From Tetragonia tetragonoides (lineage: Eukaryota > Streptophyta > Magnoliopsida > Caryophyllales > Aizoaceae), in assembly GCA_038025085.1 (NCBI GenBank), contig CM076140.1:14714001-14778000 (forward strand): DNA of 64,000 nucleotides, in the 5' to 3' direction. Shown here piece after piece: positions 33,279-45,343 of this stretch (position 1 is its first letter; each line of letters starts with the position of its first letter). Under the pieces are notes generated by a model. It was not told the DNA's origin, did not search any database, and saw only the letters and a program-made list of their open reading frames with translations. The position numbers were made by a program, and so were the translations under genes.

Positions 33279-35832
33279 CTAGTTTTATGTCCGTGCTTCG
33301 CACGAATTCGTAAATATCTCTCGAAAATGAAGATAACTTTTCAGGTGATACTTCATGTCTGTTGTGTTTTGCACAACTAATTCTATATTTGACTATTTTA
33401 AAAAATTTGTATGAAATACCCTTTTAAATTGATATACATCTGAAATAAAATGAATTTAAAAAAATATTAATTTATGAACATAATTTGAGGATACTTCAAA
33501 CTTTCACAAAAGAAAAAAAAATATAATTTAATTAATGAAGTAATTTTATTTTTTAGAGTTAATTACGTAACTTAAAATATGTTATTTTGTAGTTTGAAAT
33601 AATAAGCAAATAAATCATATAATAAAGTCGAGTGATATTGATCATTTGACACTTGGATCATAATTTGTTAAGATATGTGACAAAGTTGTACATGTGACGT
33701 CAACGTGTCATCTTTACATGAAAAATCCCTCTTAAGTGGCGTCTACATGTTATCACTGCATGGTAAGGACCCAACTTGTATAGGTCACATATATTTCCAT
33801 TTAAAGCCTTTTTCAAATCCAATCTATTGAAATAAGATTTATGATTTTTTTGACTTACGTAACTAAAATTATTTTTTTTTTAATATAAAAATATGCTAAT
33901 AAATATGTATATGCTAATAAATATGTAATAAAGTTAACTAATATTGAGGCATTAAGAGGAAACACTTGGATGATGAGTTGTTAGGCTATGTGGCAAGCTT
34001 TGCTAATATGGCGACTTCGGTGTCATCGTCCCACGATTTTGGGCCTCTACGTGGCGTCTTTCATGCCGCGCACACACGAAAAAAAAAAGAGAAATATTTT
34101 TACTAATATATTTTATAAAGACATTAAAAATTTATGGCATGAAATTATAAATATTATTTGTGAAATATATTTAATTTTATGTTAGCAAAAATTTTATCCA
34201 TAGGATGCATGCTAATTCTTAAATATAATAGTTTAATTTCATGTCTCCCTAATACGTAATCTACTTCTAAATATCCTTTTAAATTGATCTACATCTAAAA
34301 TAAAATGAATGTAAAAATTGATTGATTTATGAACATAATTTGAGCCTACTTCAAAATTCCCAAAGAAAAAAAATAAAGATAAATTAATCTCTCTCTAGTT
34401 AAAAATCAGTCTCTTATTGAAATTGGATTTTTGGTAATTGAATAAAATAAATTAGTGGTGAGGAAAAACCTTCCACTTTCTAAAGTTATAATCAACAATT
34501 TGATCCTAAATATTTATTTCCCAAATGTGTTAGGTAGTTCAACGTTCATAAATTTCAACATAACTTATAAGGTGTGTTACTTGAATCTTACTCTTCGTTT
34601 GCGTGGCATTTATATTACATAAGTATGTCTAAAGTGCTATACTAAAGTCTCAATTAATTTGTTAAGAAAGCATTGGAGTAGATGATGACTTGACGTTCAT
34701 GTTTCATCCCCCACACGAAATGTTCGTCCATATGGCATCTGTATATGAAAAATGACTCCGTTTTTCTTATAAATATAAAATATTTATTAAAAATTGAATT
34801 TAAATGTTAAGAATATGTTTTCGTTACTAATATTCAAGTGTGATTTACAACTAATATAATACAAATATGGATATCTTAAGTGTCTTATCCAATTAGTTTA
34901 TAGCAAATCTTTTCAAAACCAATCTAATCAACTATGATTTATAATTTTTAGATTTATGTAACTAAATATATGTTATTTTGTAGTTTGAAATAATATGCAC
35001 ATAAATAAAATAATAAATTCGAGTAACAATGAACTTCTGACACTTGGATTGATCCGTTAAGCTATGTGGCCAAGTTGTGCACATGTGACATTTACGTGTC
35101 ATGTTCACACGAATATTTCCTCTGATGTGGCATCCTACATGTCATTACCGCAAGGAAATGACCCAACTTTTATAGGACATATATATCTCATTTTGAAGGT
35201 TTTTTCAAATCCAATCCATTGAAGTAATTTTTATAATTTTTCAACTTATGATGAGGCATTAACGAGTGACACTTGGATGAAGAGTTGTTAGGCTATGTGG
35301 CAAGCTTTGCTTACGTGACGCTTAATTAGGTGTCATCGTCACACGAATTTACACCTCCTATGTGGCGTCCTATGTATCTTGCCCACACGAATTGGACTCA
35401 CTTTTATACTATACCGATGTGGCACCTATGTGTTATCTTCATACGAACATATTCCTCCCATCTGGCGTCCCACCTGTCATCCTCACACAAAAAGAACCCA
35501 ACTTTGAAGGACATAGTACATATGTATCTCATTTTGAAGTATTTTTCGAACCTGTTCCAATGGAGTAAGAATTATAATTTTTAAATTTGCATAACAAAAG
35601 TTATTTTATTTTATAATTTAAAATATTATAATAATTATATTATAATGTATTTATGATCATGCATTAATGATTGACCCACATGATGATTGGCTTAGGTGGC
35701 GACATATGTGTCATCACCACACGAATTTGGACGCTTGCATAGCATCCCACGTGTCGTCCTCAGGCAAATATTAACGCTTGCGTGGCATCCCACGTGGCGT
35801 GCCCACACGTAACTGACTCAACTTTATATATC
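33279..35832 (-). mobile_element. Non-autonomous Helitron, copy 1
   Basis: On the minus strand the 3' end shows a hairpin (cgtgc-gaa-gcacg, 33292-33304), a short spacer and CTAG followed by host T, the standard Helitron terminus. The 5' end is AT-rich (tatataaagttgagtcagtt). No Rep/helicase gene. The interior contains several related blocks with 'gtgtcatc.tcacacgaa' and 'tgtggcgtcctacatgtcat'. The second copy lies immediately beyond in the same orientation. Confidence 0.75.
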
Positions 35833-35842
35833 AACTAAAACA

Positions 35843-38374
35843 CTAGTTTTATGTCCATGCTTCGCACGGACTCGTAAATATCCCTCAGAAATGAAGATAA
35901 CTTTCTAGGTGATACCTCATGTCTATTGTGTATTCTGCACAACTAATTCTATATTTGACTATTTTAATATTTTTGTATGAAATGTCCTTTTAAATTGATC
36001 TATATCTAAAATAAAATAAATATAAAAAAAAGGTTAATTTACGAACATAATTTGAGGATACTTTAAACTTCTCAAAAGAAAAAGAAAAGATAATTTAATG
36101 AAGTAAGATATTTATTTTTTACAGTCACATAACTTAAAAAATGTTATTTTGTAGTTTAAAATAATAAGCAAATAAATCATGTAATAAAGTCGAGTGATAT
36201 TGATCATTTGGCACTTGGATCATGATTTGTGATATGTGATAAAGTTGCACATATGACGTCAACGTGTCATCTTTACACGAACATTCCCTCTTATTGGCGT
36301 CTACATGTTATCACTGCATGATAAGGACTCAACTTGTATAAGTCACACATATCTCCATTTAAAACCTTTTTCAAATCCAATCCATTGAAATAAGATTTAT
36401 GGTTTTTTTTTACTTACGTAACTAAAACTATATTATTTTTTTAATATAAAATATATGCTAATAAATATGTAAATAAAGTTAAACAAATATTGAGGCATTA
36501 AGGGAAAACATTTGGATGATGAGTTGTTAGGCTATGTGGCAAGCTTTGCTAATATGGCGACTTCGCTGTCATCATCACACGATTTTGGGCCTCTATGTGG
36601 TGTCTTGCATGTCGTGCACACACGAAAAGAAAAAGAGAAACATTTTACTAATATATTTAATAAAGACATTACAAATTTATGGTATGAAGTTATAAATATT
36701 ATTTATGAAATACATTTAATTTTATGTTGGCAAAAATTTTATCCATAGGATGCATGCTAATTCTTAAAATTAATAGTATAATTTCATGTCTCCCTCATAA
36801 TTTACTTCTAAATATCCTTTTAAATTGATGTACATCTAAAATAGAATGAATATAAAAATTGGTTGATTTATGAACATAATTTGAGACTACTTCAAAATTT
36901 CCAAAGAAAGAAAAAGATTAATTAATCTCTCTCTAGTTAAAAATCAGTCTCTTATTGCAATTGGATTTTTGGTAATTGAATAAAATCAATTAATGGCGAG
37001 CAAAAAAATTTCACTTTCTAAAGTTATAATCAACAATTTGATCCTAAAAATTTATTTCTCAAATGTGCTAGGTAGTTCAACGTTCGTAAATTTCAACATA
37101 ACTTATAAGGAGTGTTACTTAAATCTCACTCTTCGTTTGCGTGGCATTTATATTACATAAGTATTTCTAAAGTGCTATATTGAAGTATCAAATAATTTGC
37201 TAAGAAAGCATTGAAGTAGATGATGAGGTGATGTTCATATATTTCATCCCCCAACACAAAATGTTTGTCCATATATAGCATCTGTATATGAACAATGACT
37301 CCGATTTTCTTATAAATATAAAATATTTATTACAAATTTAATTTAAATGTTTAGAATATGTTTTCGTTACTTATATTCAAGTGTGATTTACAACTAACAT
37401 GATACAAATATGGATATCTTAAGTGTCTTATCCAATTAGTTTAGAGCAAACCTTTTCAAAACCAATTTAATCAACTATGATTTATAATTTTTAGATTTAT
37501 GGAACTGAAGATATGTTATTTTGTAGTTTGAAATAATATGCACATAAATCAAATAATAAATTCGAGTAATAATGAACATTGATCCGTTAAGCTATGTGGC
37601 CAAGTTGTACACATGTGACATCTACGTGTCATCTTCACACGAACATGTCCTCTTATGTGGCATCCTACATGTCATTACCGCATGGAAAAGACCCAACTTT
37701 TATAGGACATATATATCTCATTTTGAAGGTTTTTTCGAATCCAATCTATTGAAGTAATATTTAATAATTTTTCGACTTATGATGAGGCACTAATGAGTGA
37801 AACTTGGATGAAGAGTTGTTATGCAATGTAGCAAGCTTTGCTTACGTGACGCTTAGGTGCCATCGTCACACGAATTTACACCTCCTATGTGGCGTCCTAT
37901 GTATCGTGCCCACACGAATTGGACTCACCTTTATACGTATACCGATGTGGCACCTATATGTTATCTTCACACGAACATATCTCTTCCATGTGGCGTCCCA
38001 CCTGTCATCCTTAAACGAAAAGAATCCAACTTTATAGGACATAGTACATATGTATCTCATTTCGAAGTATTTTCCAAACCCGTTCCAATGGAGTAAGAAT
38101 TATAATTTTTAAATTTGCATAATAAAAGTTATATTATTTTATAATTTGAATAATATTTATAATAATTATATTATGTTGCATTTTATGATCATACATTAAT
38201 AATTGACGCACTTGATGAGTGGCTTAGGTGGCGGCATACGTGTCATCACCATATGAATTTAGGCGTTGCGTGGCATCCCACGTGTCGTCCTCATGCAAAT
38301 GTTAACGCTTGCGTAATATCCCACGTAGCGTGCTCACACGTAACTGACTCAACTTTATATATATATATATATGA
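35843..38374 (-). mobile_element. Non-autonomous Helitron, copy 2 (tandem)
   Basis: Same ends and internal block order as copy 1, with scattered substitutions and small indels. The 3' terminus CTAG|T is at 35843-35846 (minus strand) and the 5' end A|TCATATAT at about 38374. The string caactaaaaca lies just outside the junction with copy 1 (35832-35842) and again beyond copy 2 (about 38403), which suggests tandem formation rather than two independent insertions. Confidence 0.75.
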
Positions 38375-38856
38375 TTTTGATGTACGGTTCATGTGTTTAT
38401 AACAACTAAAACATTTTTATTGGTACAAATTTGCAACAATTTTTTCGCCTATGTCACATCTTGCTACGAAATTACTAATCTATGCAGTTCATCCTTTCTA
38501 TACTCAAATCAACTTTCTTGGTTTCCTGTTTAATTCTAGTTGCATGCCTCGTGCGATACACACTTTTATATAAATATATTTCGTTTCTTATAAAAATATT
38601 TTTTTATGTCATTGATTAATTAATGCAATGATTTATTAGATACATTCCCTAATAGACATAAATGAAATAAATTTTTTAATGAATATTATATATGAATTAA
38701 ATTGTATCAATAGAGATACATGCACCTAAAATAAATGATGACTGCTAATCAAAATAAAAATAAAATATGTGATGACATGCACCTACAATAAACATATATA
38801 TGTAAATTTGCTTATGTGTCAACTCCTACGTGTCAATCTAGCACGGTGCACATTCA

Positions 38857-38857
<1 letters not shown>

Positions 38858-38912
<55 letters not shown>
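38858..38912. repeat. (TA)n microsatellite
   Basis: About 55 bases of TA repeat at the left border of the unclassified element. A shorter TA tract (tatatatata) lies beyond its right border at 43731, so the element may have inserted into a TA-rich target. Confidence 0.95.
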
Positions 38913-38915
<3 letters not shown>

Positions 38916-41671
38916 TAGGTGAGAAGACTGGATACAGTGAGAAGGAGAGAAGTCATCTGGGTCATTAGATCACTCAGATCGTATCAGATCGTACGGCTCA
39001 GAACACACGCGTGTTTTTAAGTTTGAGCGACATTTATTAATTTTTATGTCGGCTTTCTTTTTCAACCCGAGCCCCCGGACTTCCCAGACATATCCAGTGC
39101 TCAGTTTTTTCCCCTCATTTATCTCTCCTCTCAACTTTCTCTCTCCTCTCTACTTCCAATGTCCACCACCATTGGTGACGAGCTTCGGTGGTCTCGCGAA
39201 GCTCCAGCCATCCTGTATAGGAGACAAATATGAACATCTATTTGACGTCTAAGGTTTTTTTGTTGATTTTTTTGCTTTGGATGTTATATAATTATGCTTA
39301 ATTTCAGATCTAGGGTTTAAATTTTTCTTGATTTGTTCTTAATTGCATGAGTTTGAGCCCGAATTGCGTGGATTGGTTATGATCTCTCGTCTCTTCCTTC
39401 CAATTGGGACGATTATGAGGATGAAGGAAGGTGAGAAGGACAAAAAGGGCTGCCAATCATTTTGGGTTATGATATTAAATTGAAGAGCAAAGGGGCTGAT
39501 TTTCAGGATTCGAATTATTCTGATCCTTCTTATAATCATACATTGCCTGGTACTGTCCCTCTCTCTCTCTTGAAGTTCATTGATGTTTCTTTAGTTGATA
39601 AATGATAATGTTGGTTTTGGCTCTGATATCGATTAATTGTGCTGCAAATTTTGAATATTTGGTCTCATAAGGTGCTAAAGAAAATTGGAAAAACATATTA
39701 GTGAATGAATTTCTGCTTGGTGGGTTGCTTTACACAAGAAAAAAGATTACCTAGATTACCATAAGAAGATACTTTGCACAAGAATAATGTATATCTATGC
39801 GCCAGAATATCAGATTTTCATAGATGTATAATAGTATGGTTATGGTCCTTCTCAAAAGACATGGAGTGTGTTTGAGTTTTGGCTTCTGGAATGTTTAGTG
39901 ACTGGGTCAGGTGTCTGCATCTATACTTTATATGACTCACATATGCTACCGAAGAGACAAACCTATGTTGATGGAAATTATAGTAAGCGGTCTGTAGTCT
40001 CGACTCAATTTTCAATGAAGATTGATGTTTTACATTATATGAGACATGCTTGGCATGGTTGATAGAGCTCTTTTTTCTGGTATTAAAGTTGTTCTTTTTA
40101 GATCTGGTTTTAGTATGCATAGGCAAGTGCAAGGAAATTAATTATGTGGATGGATGTCATTATTGATGCTCAGTTCTGATCTTGCTGCTTTTGTTATCGT
40201 TGCTAATTTATTGGTTTAATTGACTTTGTAAATTATTGTTTACTAAAAGAGTGAATAATCAGTGAATTCAATCAAAGGAGTTCATCTATTAGAGTTATAT
40301 GTGGGTGTTATATATGATACGAAGTGTTATATACAAGGGGTCAATATTACTTACACAGAGGGTCACTATTGCTGATACAGAGGGTCACTATTATGTGTAT
40401 GGGGTCACTATTTTTGAGGTTTTATTTCTTTAATACAATGTTGTATGATATTGTCGTTTGAGGTGAGATGTGTGAATTTGAGGTTTTAAGGGGCAACAAA
40501 AGTGAACTTGACATCTTATCAAAGCTTATACTTGTTCCTGAGATCAAAAGTGAATTTATATATTTGTACAAGTGACCCCTCAGTCCTATTAAAGTGACCA
40601 CATCTTACCTTTGCAATTTACTTATAGTTTTTTGTTAGTTAACTTGACATTTTTTCATCTATGGGTTTCATTTCTGTCTTTGTTCAGTATTAATGAGTTA
40701 TTCGCCTAGTTGATGTAAGAGAATACAGAGTAGACGATCCCCGCGTATTGCTCAACCATTAGTTATTCAATCATCTTATGTTATAAGTGTCCATGCAAAG
40801 TGTTAGAAGTGACCCCTAATCCTTTTTAAATTTCCACATTAATCTTATTGTAATTTACTTTGAATTTTAACTATAAAGTGACCCTTGTTTAACTATAAAG
40901 TGACCCTTGTTTAACTATAAAGTGATCTCATAATGATTCATTATAGTGAGAAATGTTTTTGTTGTTGATCAAGTGAATTTCCATATTCATTACAGTGAGG
41001 AATAGTTCATTATAGATGACAGGAGATATGTTCTTGATGATTAGAAGTTGTTGGAGACTTTGTGCATGCATATGACTATGGTATGTACAGTGCTTTGTTA
41101 CTTTAAGCTGCTTGCTTATGATTTTCCTTTGCGATTTTGTGCAGTCATCAATAATATTTTGCATTGGAATTGAAAAATGTACTCACTTGCTCTTCAAAAT
41201 CATATAAGTGACCTTACACCCTCTTAGAGGTGACCCCTCTCTCTTTATAAAGTGACCCCTCAATCTTTTTTAATTCTTAGTTTGTAGACATTGGCATTGC
41301 TCACTCACTATCCTTATTATGTGTGTAGTGTGTTTCTTAAGCATTTGCTTGGTGGTTTTCATGAAACAGAGCAGCTTAGAAGCTTATTGGACAAAGAAAT
41401 AAGAAAATTGAAGATAAAATTTCAATTGCTACTTGTTGTGCATGTCATTGTGACTTTGGGGTCTGCATGTTTCTCCTTTGTGAACTTATTAGGCAATTTG
41501 AAGCTTATCTCATAGATTCATGAATACATAATCTGAAGTTACATTGGGGGACAAAACGAATTGTGAGTACCTCAAGACACTACTTTTCAATGGTATAAGG
41601 ATTGCCTTTGTGAGACTGCTGAGACTATTTTGTGAATGCTAGGATGCTACATACAACTACTTGTCTTTTTT

Positions 41672-41741
41672 AGTCTATTAGCTCAATGGTAGAGCATTTG
41701 TGCAATGCACAAAAGATGTGGGTTCAAATCCCACATAGACT
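41672..41741 (+). tRNA. tRNA-like sequence 1 (non-canonical anticodon arm)
   Basis: A 70-base cloverleaf: acceptor agtctat/atagact (7 of 7 pairs), D arm gctc/gagc, T arm gtggg-ttcaaat-cccac. Pol III box A (tagctcaatgg) and box B (ggttcaaatcc) are intact. The anticodon arm tttgt-gcaatgc-acaaa can pair further to leave only AAT in the loop, and position 33 is C rather than U, so it is probably not a decoding tRNA. No T-run terminator follows within 15 bases. Confidence 0.5.
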
Positions 41742-42050
41742 TCCTGTTATCTTGGATTATTATAGTTAAAAGGAAGTGACCCTTCTCCCCTTCTAATGCT
41801 CAACAATTAGTAATTCAGTTAGTGTATGCTTTATATGACCTTGCAAAATGTTAAAAGTGACCCCTCTTTGTTTTTAAGATGATCCCTCAAAACTTATTGC
41901 AGTTTACATCATAGCAGGTGCCCATGGGAAATTTCGTACTGACTACAACAGTTAGATATACATATGCCCATGGAATTGCTTTACACAACAACCAATTTTA
42001 ATGTAGAGCTAAAGGAAACACGTGCTAAATCCTCATACAACCAAAGTAGT

Positions 42051-42120
42051 AGCCTATGTAGGATTCGAACCTACATTCATTGTGCAAAGCACATTGCTCT
42101 ACCACTTGAGCTAATAGGCT
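42051..42120 (-). tRNA. tRNA-like sequence 2 (non-canonical anticodon arm)
   Basis: The minus-strand partner of the element at 41672, convergent with it and 310 bases away. Acceptor agcctat/ataggct and T arm gtagg-ttcgaat-cctac are both fully paired. Relative to copy 1 each has one paired change (T:A to C:G and G:C to A:T). Box A and box B are intact. The anticodon arm again contains tgtgc-NNN-gcaca, here with a TTT loop. Either a divergent tRNA pseudogene family or a structured transposon RNA. Confidence 0.5.
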
Positions 42121-44233
42121 TTCATCAATACCAATAGGGACTTTTGTATATCACAATAATATTAGTGTAGTGTCCTTTGCATCTCATACAAATTCTCATC
42201 AAATGTGATCCCTTGAACAATCAAAAGTGACCTCTTGTACAACCAAAAGTGACCCATTCAAAAACACAGAGTGACCACTTATAAGTTACCACAAGGTAGT
42301 CAAAAAGTGACCCATATAGATTAGAATGGGTTAATTACCAAAGGCACACCTAGTCACTTACCAAAAAGCACCATTGATATGAAAGAGTACCAATATATAT
42401 AGTGACAGTAGAAGTTCTCTTTAAAGTGACCCTAAATTCTCATATAAGTGACCCTATATATGTGATAGGTAAATCAATCCTATAGTTTTCAAATTTAGCC
42501 CACCAATATAAAGGTTCACAAGAGACAACTCACAAATAATGTAGAAAATGATACAGCAAACTCATGCCACAAAGAGAACACTTAGCACAAACACGAAACA
42601 AACCCATTAACCTAAACAACAATCACTCTTTACATTTGAAATACAAATTATACCTCTGGAAACCTAGCTCACGGTATCAACAAGACGAACATCTTTTAAG
42701 GGAGACCCAACTACAGCATAATACAGCTTGGTTCCGGCCAGGGTCCACGTTCTTTAACTAGCTAAGGTATCATGCCCAACCCTGCAGCACCCAAAATATA
42801 AAGGTCATCTTAAGTTCTCTTAAAAGTGACCCTCAACTTTCGCAGAAGTGACCCTAAACTTTCATAAAAGTGACCCTAGGTTGTGTTACTATCAATATAT
42901 TTCACAAATTCAATAAGGAATAGAAAGCAACAATGTCCATCAATTCAAAACGCCATGTCCATAAGCCCATAACCATCAGCACCACGACACCATCTCATAC
43001 CCAATCTCTACTAGCACAAATTAGCAATTCATAGCATAACAAAAACAAACAAACAAAAAAACTAAAGTAATGTTTTTTCTAAGTAACAATTCAATCCAAC
43101 TATTTCGCAATTGAAGTTCCTAAAACCAAATCCTAAACTAGAAAATTGTTCACCAACTCACAGCAACATCAGACATGGAGAATTAGAATTTGAACTCAAA
43201 AAAAGACATTAAGAGGCAAATAGTAAAATAAGCAACATACCTTTGGTAATTTCGTCCTTTAAAGTTTGAAAATTTGTTGGTTCAAGCACGAATTCCAAAA
43301 TTTGTGCGTTTAATTACAAAACCTAGAGATTGAAACACCAAACAAAAGAGGAACAATAGGAACCAAGAAATTGTGAAATTCGATGGTGTTTGATGAGTTC
43401 ATACTTTTGCCATTGAAGAGAGAAGAGAGAGATAAGATGGTTCAACAAGAGGGAGATTTCAAAATTTTCAACCTTATAAAATTTTGGAGAGATAGGAGAG
43501 CAAGAAGCAACGGGCGATTGTGAATAGACAGAAAGGCAAAAAAAGAGATAGGGAGGAGAGAGAAATGTCTGGCCCAAACGGTGAAAGAAAGTGAAAGTTC
43601 GCGAAATTTACAAAAATGTCATTAATGATACGGGTACATCATACACTGTTAGATTAGAGCGATGGACGGTCAAGATCCCTTCTCACCATCTCACCCTAGG
43701 CTCCCTTCTCATCAGATCCCTACTCTCTCTCTATATATATAGGAGTATAGGTTTATGCTAGATTTACGAGTTGATATATCTTCACAATGTTCTTTCTAGT
43801 TCACTTCTTGAGCAAGTGTAGCACTACAAAGATAGAGGACAAGGACTCTATTTTTTTTGCTCATCCACCAAATATAGGCAGCTAGTGTAGTATTATTAGC
43901 ATTCAAAATTCAACACTTGACACAAAAGCATACCTACAACTTGCTAATTTGCTAGCTCTCACGCCAATGCTGAATCTCTTCACTTCACTACTACCAGCAA
44001 AAAATTCAGATTGGCAGCAGTAGTTGTAGCCGGCCGTGCATCCGTCTACACGAGCGAATGCTCGTGCCATCGGATTGCAAGTCGAGGTGAAGTCACCACC
44101 AGCTTTTTCTCCGGTGGTTTCATTATACAGCGAGGCGACTCCATCGCAGCCACCAACCGATACAAACACATTCTTATCACCGTATGAAAAAGGAGAGTCG
44201 CTCAAGTCTACACTGCTCCACCTTACTTCATTT

Positions 44234-44503
44234 TGTTGGGAGAGAAATGGCTAATGCAAAATAATAAACGTGACTTTTGTACTGAGAAAATAGCCAAATT
44301 GATTCCAATTGATAACTGAGGTACAAGAGTCCTTAAATAAGAAAAAACTTTAACTTCTAATGCTAAAAATAAGGATGTTAATCAGTAAAGTGGAGAAACA
44401 TGGGAGTCATCAATTCCCACGTTATACCACATAACCAATTTTGTTGAAACACTGCTACTGGCTAATTAAATAATCTAATTAATTTGAAGCACTACTTTTA
44501 ACA
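44234..44503. mobile_element. Solo LTR in WAK-like copy B
   Basis: A 270-base insertion starting TGTTGGGAGAG and ending CTTTTAACA, so with TG...CA ends (TGTT/AACA). It is flanked by a 5-bp duplication, cattt, at 44229-44233 and 44504-44508. Coding sequence of the pseudogene resumes on both sides. Internal retrotransposon genes are absent, hence a solo LTR, perhaps Copia type. Confidence 0.85.
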
Positions 44504-44575
44504 CATTTTGTGTCGCATTTTTACTACTACTAGGACTACTACGACTACTACTTTTATTAGCACATGCCTTAACGA

Positions 44576-45057
44576 CAGCACTGTTCTAGATATTTTAGGG
44601 GCCCTAAGGCAAAGTGAAAATAAAGGCTCCTAACGTATCATAAACATGTTTTACTTGAAAAAAAATATATATAAAAAAAATATCAAGCGCGAAAAGGAAA
44701 AATGGTGAAAACGACGTAAGGTTTATGAATGTTGACCATAAATTTAGAAAAATATATAAATATCTACAAAGTAAAAAAATTCTCTTTTATCAGATTATTT
44801 TTAAATCATTTTTTTAAAATATTATATTTTTAGAATTTTTATATTTATAGAGTTGTAAATATCTATGGTCAGTGTGTCGGTCTGGAGGCCGTGAAAAAAT
44901 ATTATAACACTGAAAAGTGAAAATCAGTGAGCCACACATTCACGCATGTTTCTATAATGCAACAGTCAATATATAATAAACTCCTGAGTTTATGGGCCCT
45001 TCTAACGATGGGCCATGGGCGATCGCACCTCTTACCTACCCCTGTAAGACGGTCCTG
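44576..45057. mobile_element. hAT-like MITE in WAK-like copy B
   Basis: A 482-base insertion with an 8-bp duplication cttaacga (44568-44575 and 45058-45065) and short imperfect terminal inverted repeats (cagcactgttcta and the complement of tagacggtcctg-type end, about 9 of 13 matching). The subterminal aggggccctaaggc is typical of plant hAT elements. No transposase. Confidence 0.8.
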
Positions 45058-45343
45058 CTTAACGATTGGGGAGTTGATGACTATTGAACTCGCTGTATCA
45101 AGCAGCTCTAAGTTGAATTTGGTGAGAATTGGCTTTGGTTTTGTGGATGATGTGTTACAAGTTACGGCGAAATTGTCATCATGTGAGCATTCTGGACTGA
45201 TCCCAAATGGCTTCTTGATTATTACATCACCACAATGGTTTGGACAGTGTTTGTTTTTTCACATTATGAGATGTGGAAGATGTTGCTTGTTTAAGCAAGA
45301 GTAGTGCTATTAGCACCACCGGAAAGATAGAAAGGCGCGTCAT

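Larger units (their letters stand above)
38913..43735. mobile_element. Unclassified 4.8 kb transposon-like element with GTGACCC motif array
   Basis: Both borders carry several 'gtgagaagg' motifs in opposite orientation (left: ggtgagaag, gtgagaaggagagaagtcat, gggtcattagatca; right, complement: gatgagaaggga, ggtgagaagggatc, gaccgtccatcg), with TA repeats outside. The interior holds about 25 copies of GTGACCC and close variants between 40330 and 42880. The first four (40340-40410) are inverted relative to the rest. Two convergent tRNA-like sequences lie inside. No transposase was recognised; short frames such as 39818-40132 and 41291-41515 match nothing I know. The architecture suggests a non-autonomous DNA transposon, but no class fits firmly. 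Confidence 0.55.
43890..45343 (-). pseudogene. WAK-like ectodomain pseudogene, copy B
   Basis: Relic of the same GUB_WAK ectodomain exon as copies A and C. The ATG at 45341-45343 begins a signal-peptide-like MTRLSIFPVVLIALLLLKQA, but a 1-base insertion shifts the frame before the first CG(D)V motif. Matching segments 45343-45058, 44575-44504 and 44233-43890 are split by a hAT-like insertion and a solo LTR. The last segment encodes SDSPFSYGDKNVFVSVGGCD and KRFSIGVRASKLASCRYAFV and then stops by deletion. No kinase exon follows downstream, where the 4.8 kb element begins. Confidence 0.85.

Noticed and set aside
33279..38912. CRISPR-like array in the repeated 33-38 kb region
   Set aside because: The repeats are long, diverged blocks in AT-rich plant DNA with Helitron ends, not short identical repeats with unique spacers.
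41672..41741. Functional tRNA-Ile(AAT) or tRNA-Cys(GCA)
   Set aside because: C at position 33 and an anticodon loop that can pair down to three bases; reading GCA breaks the anticodon stem.
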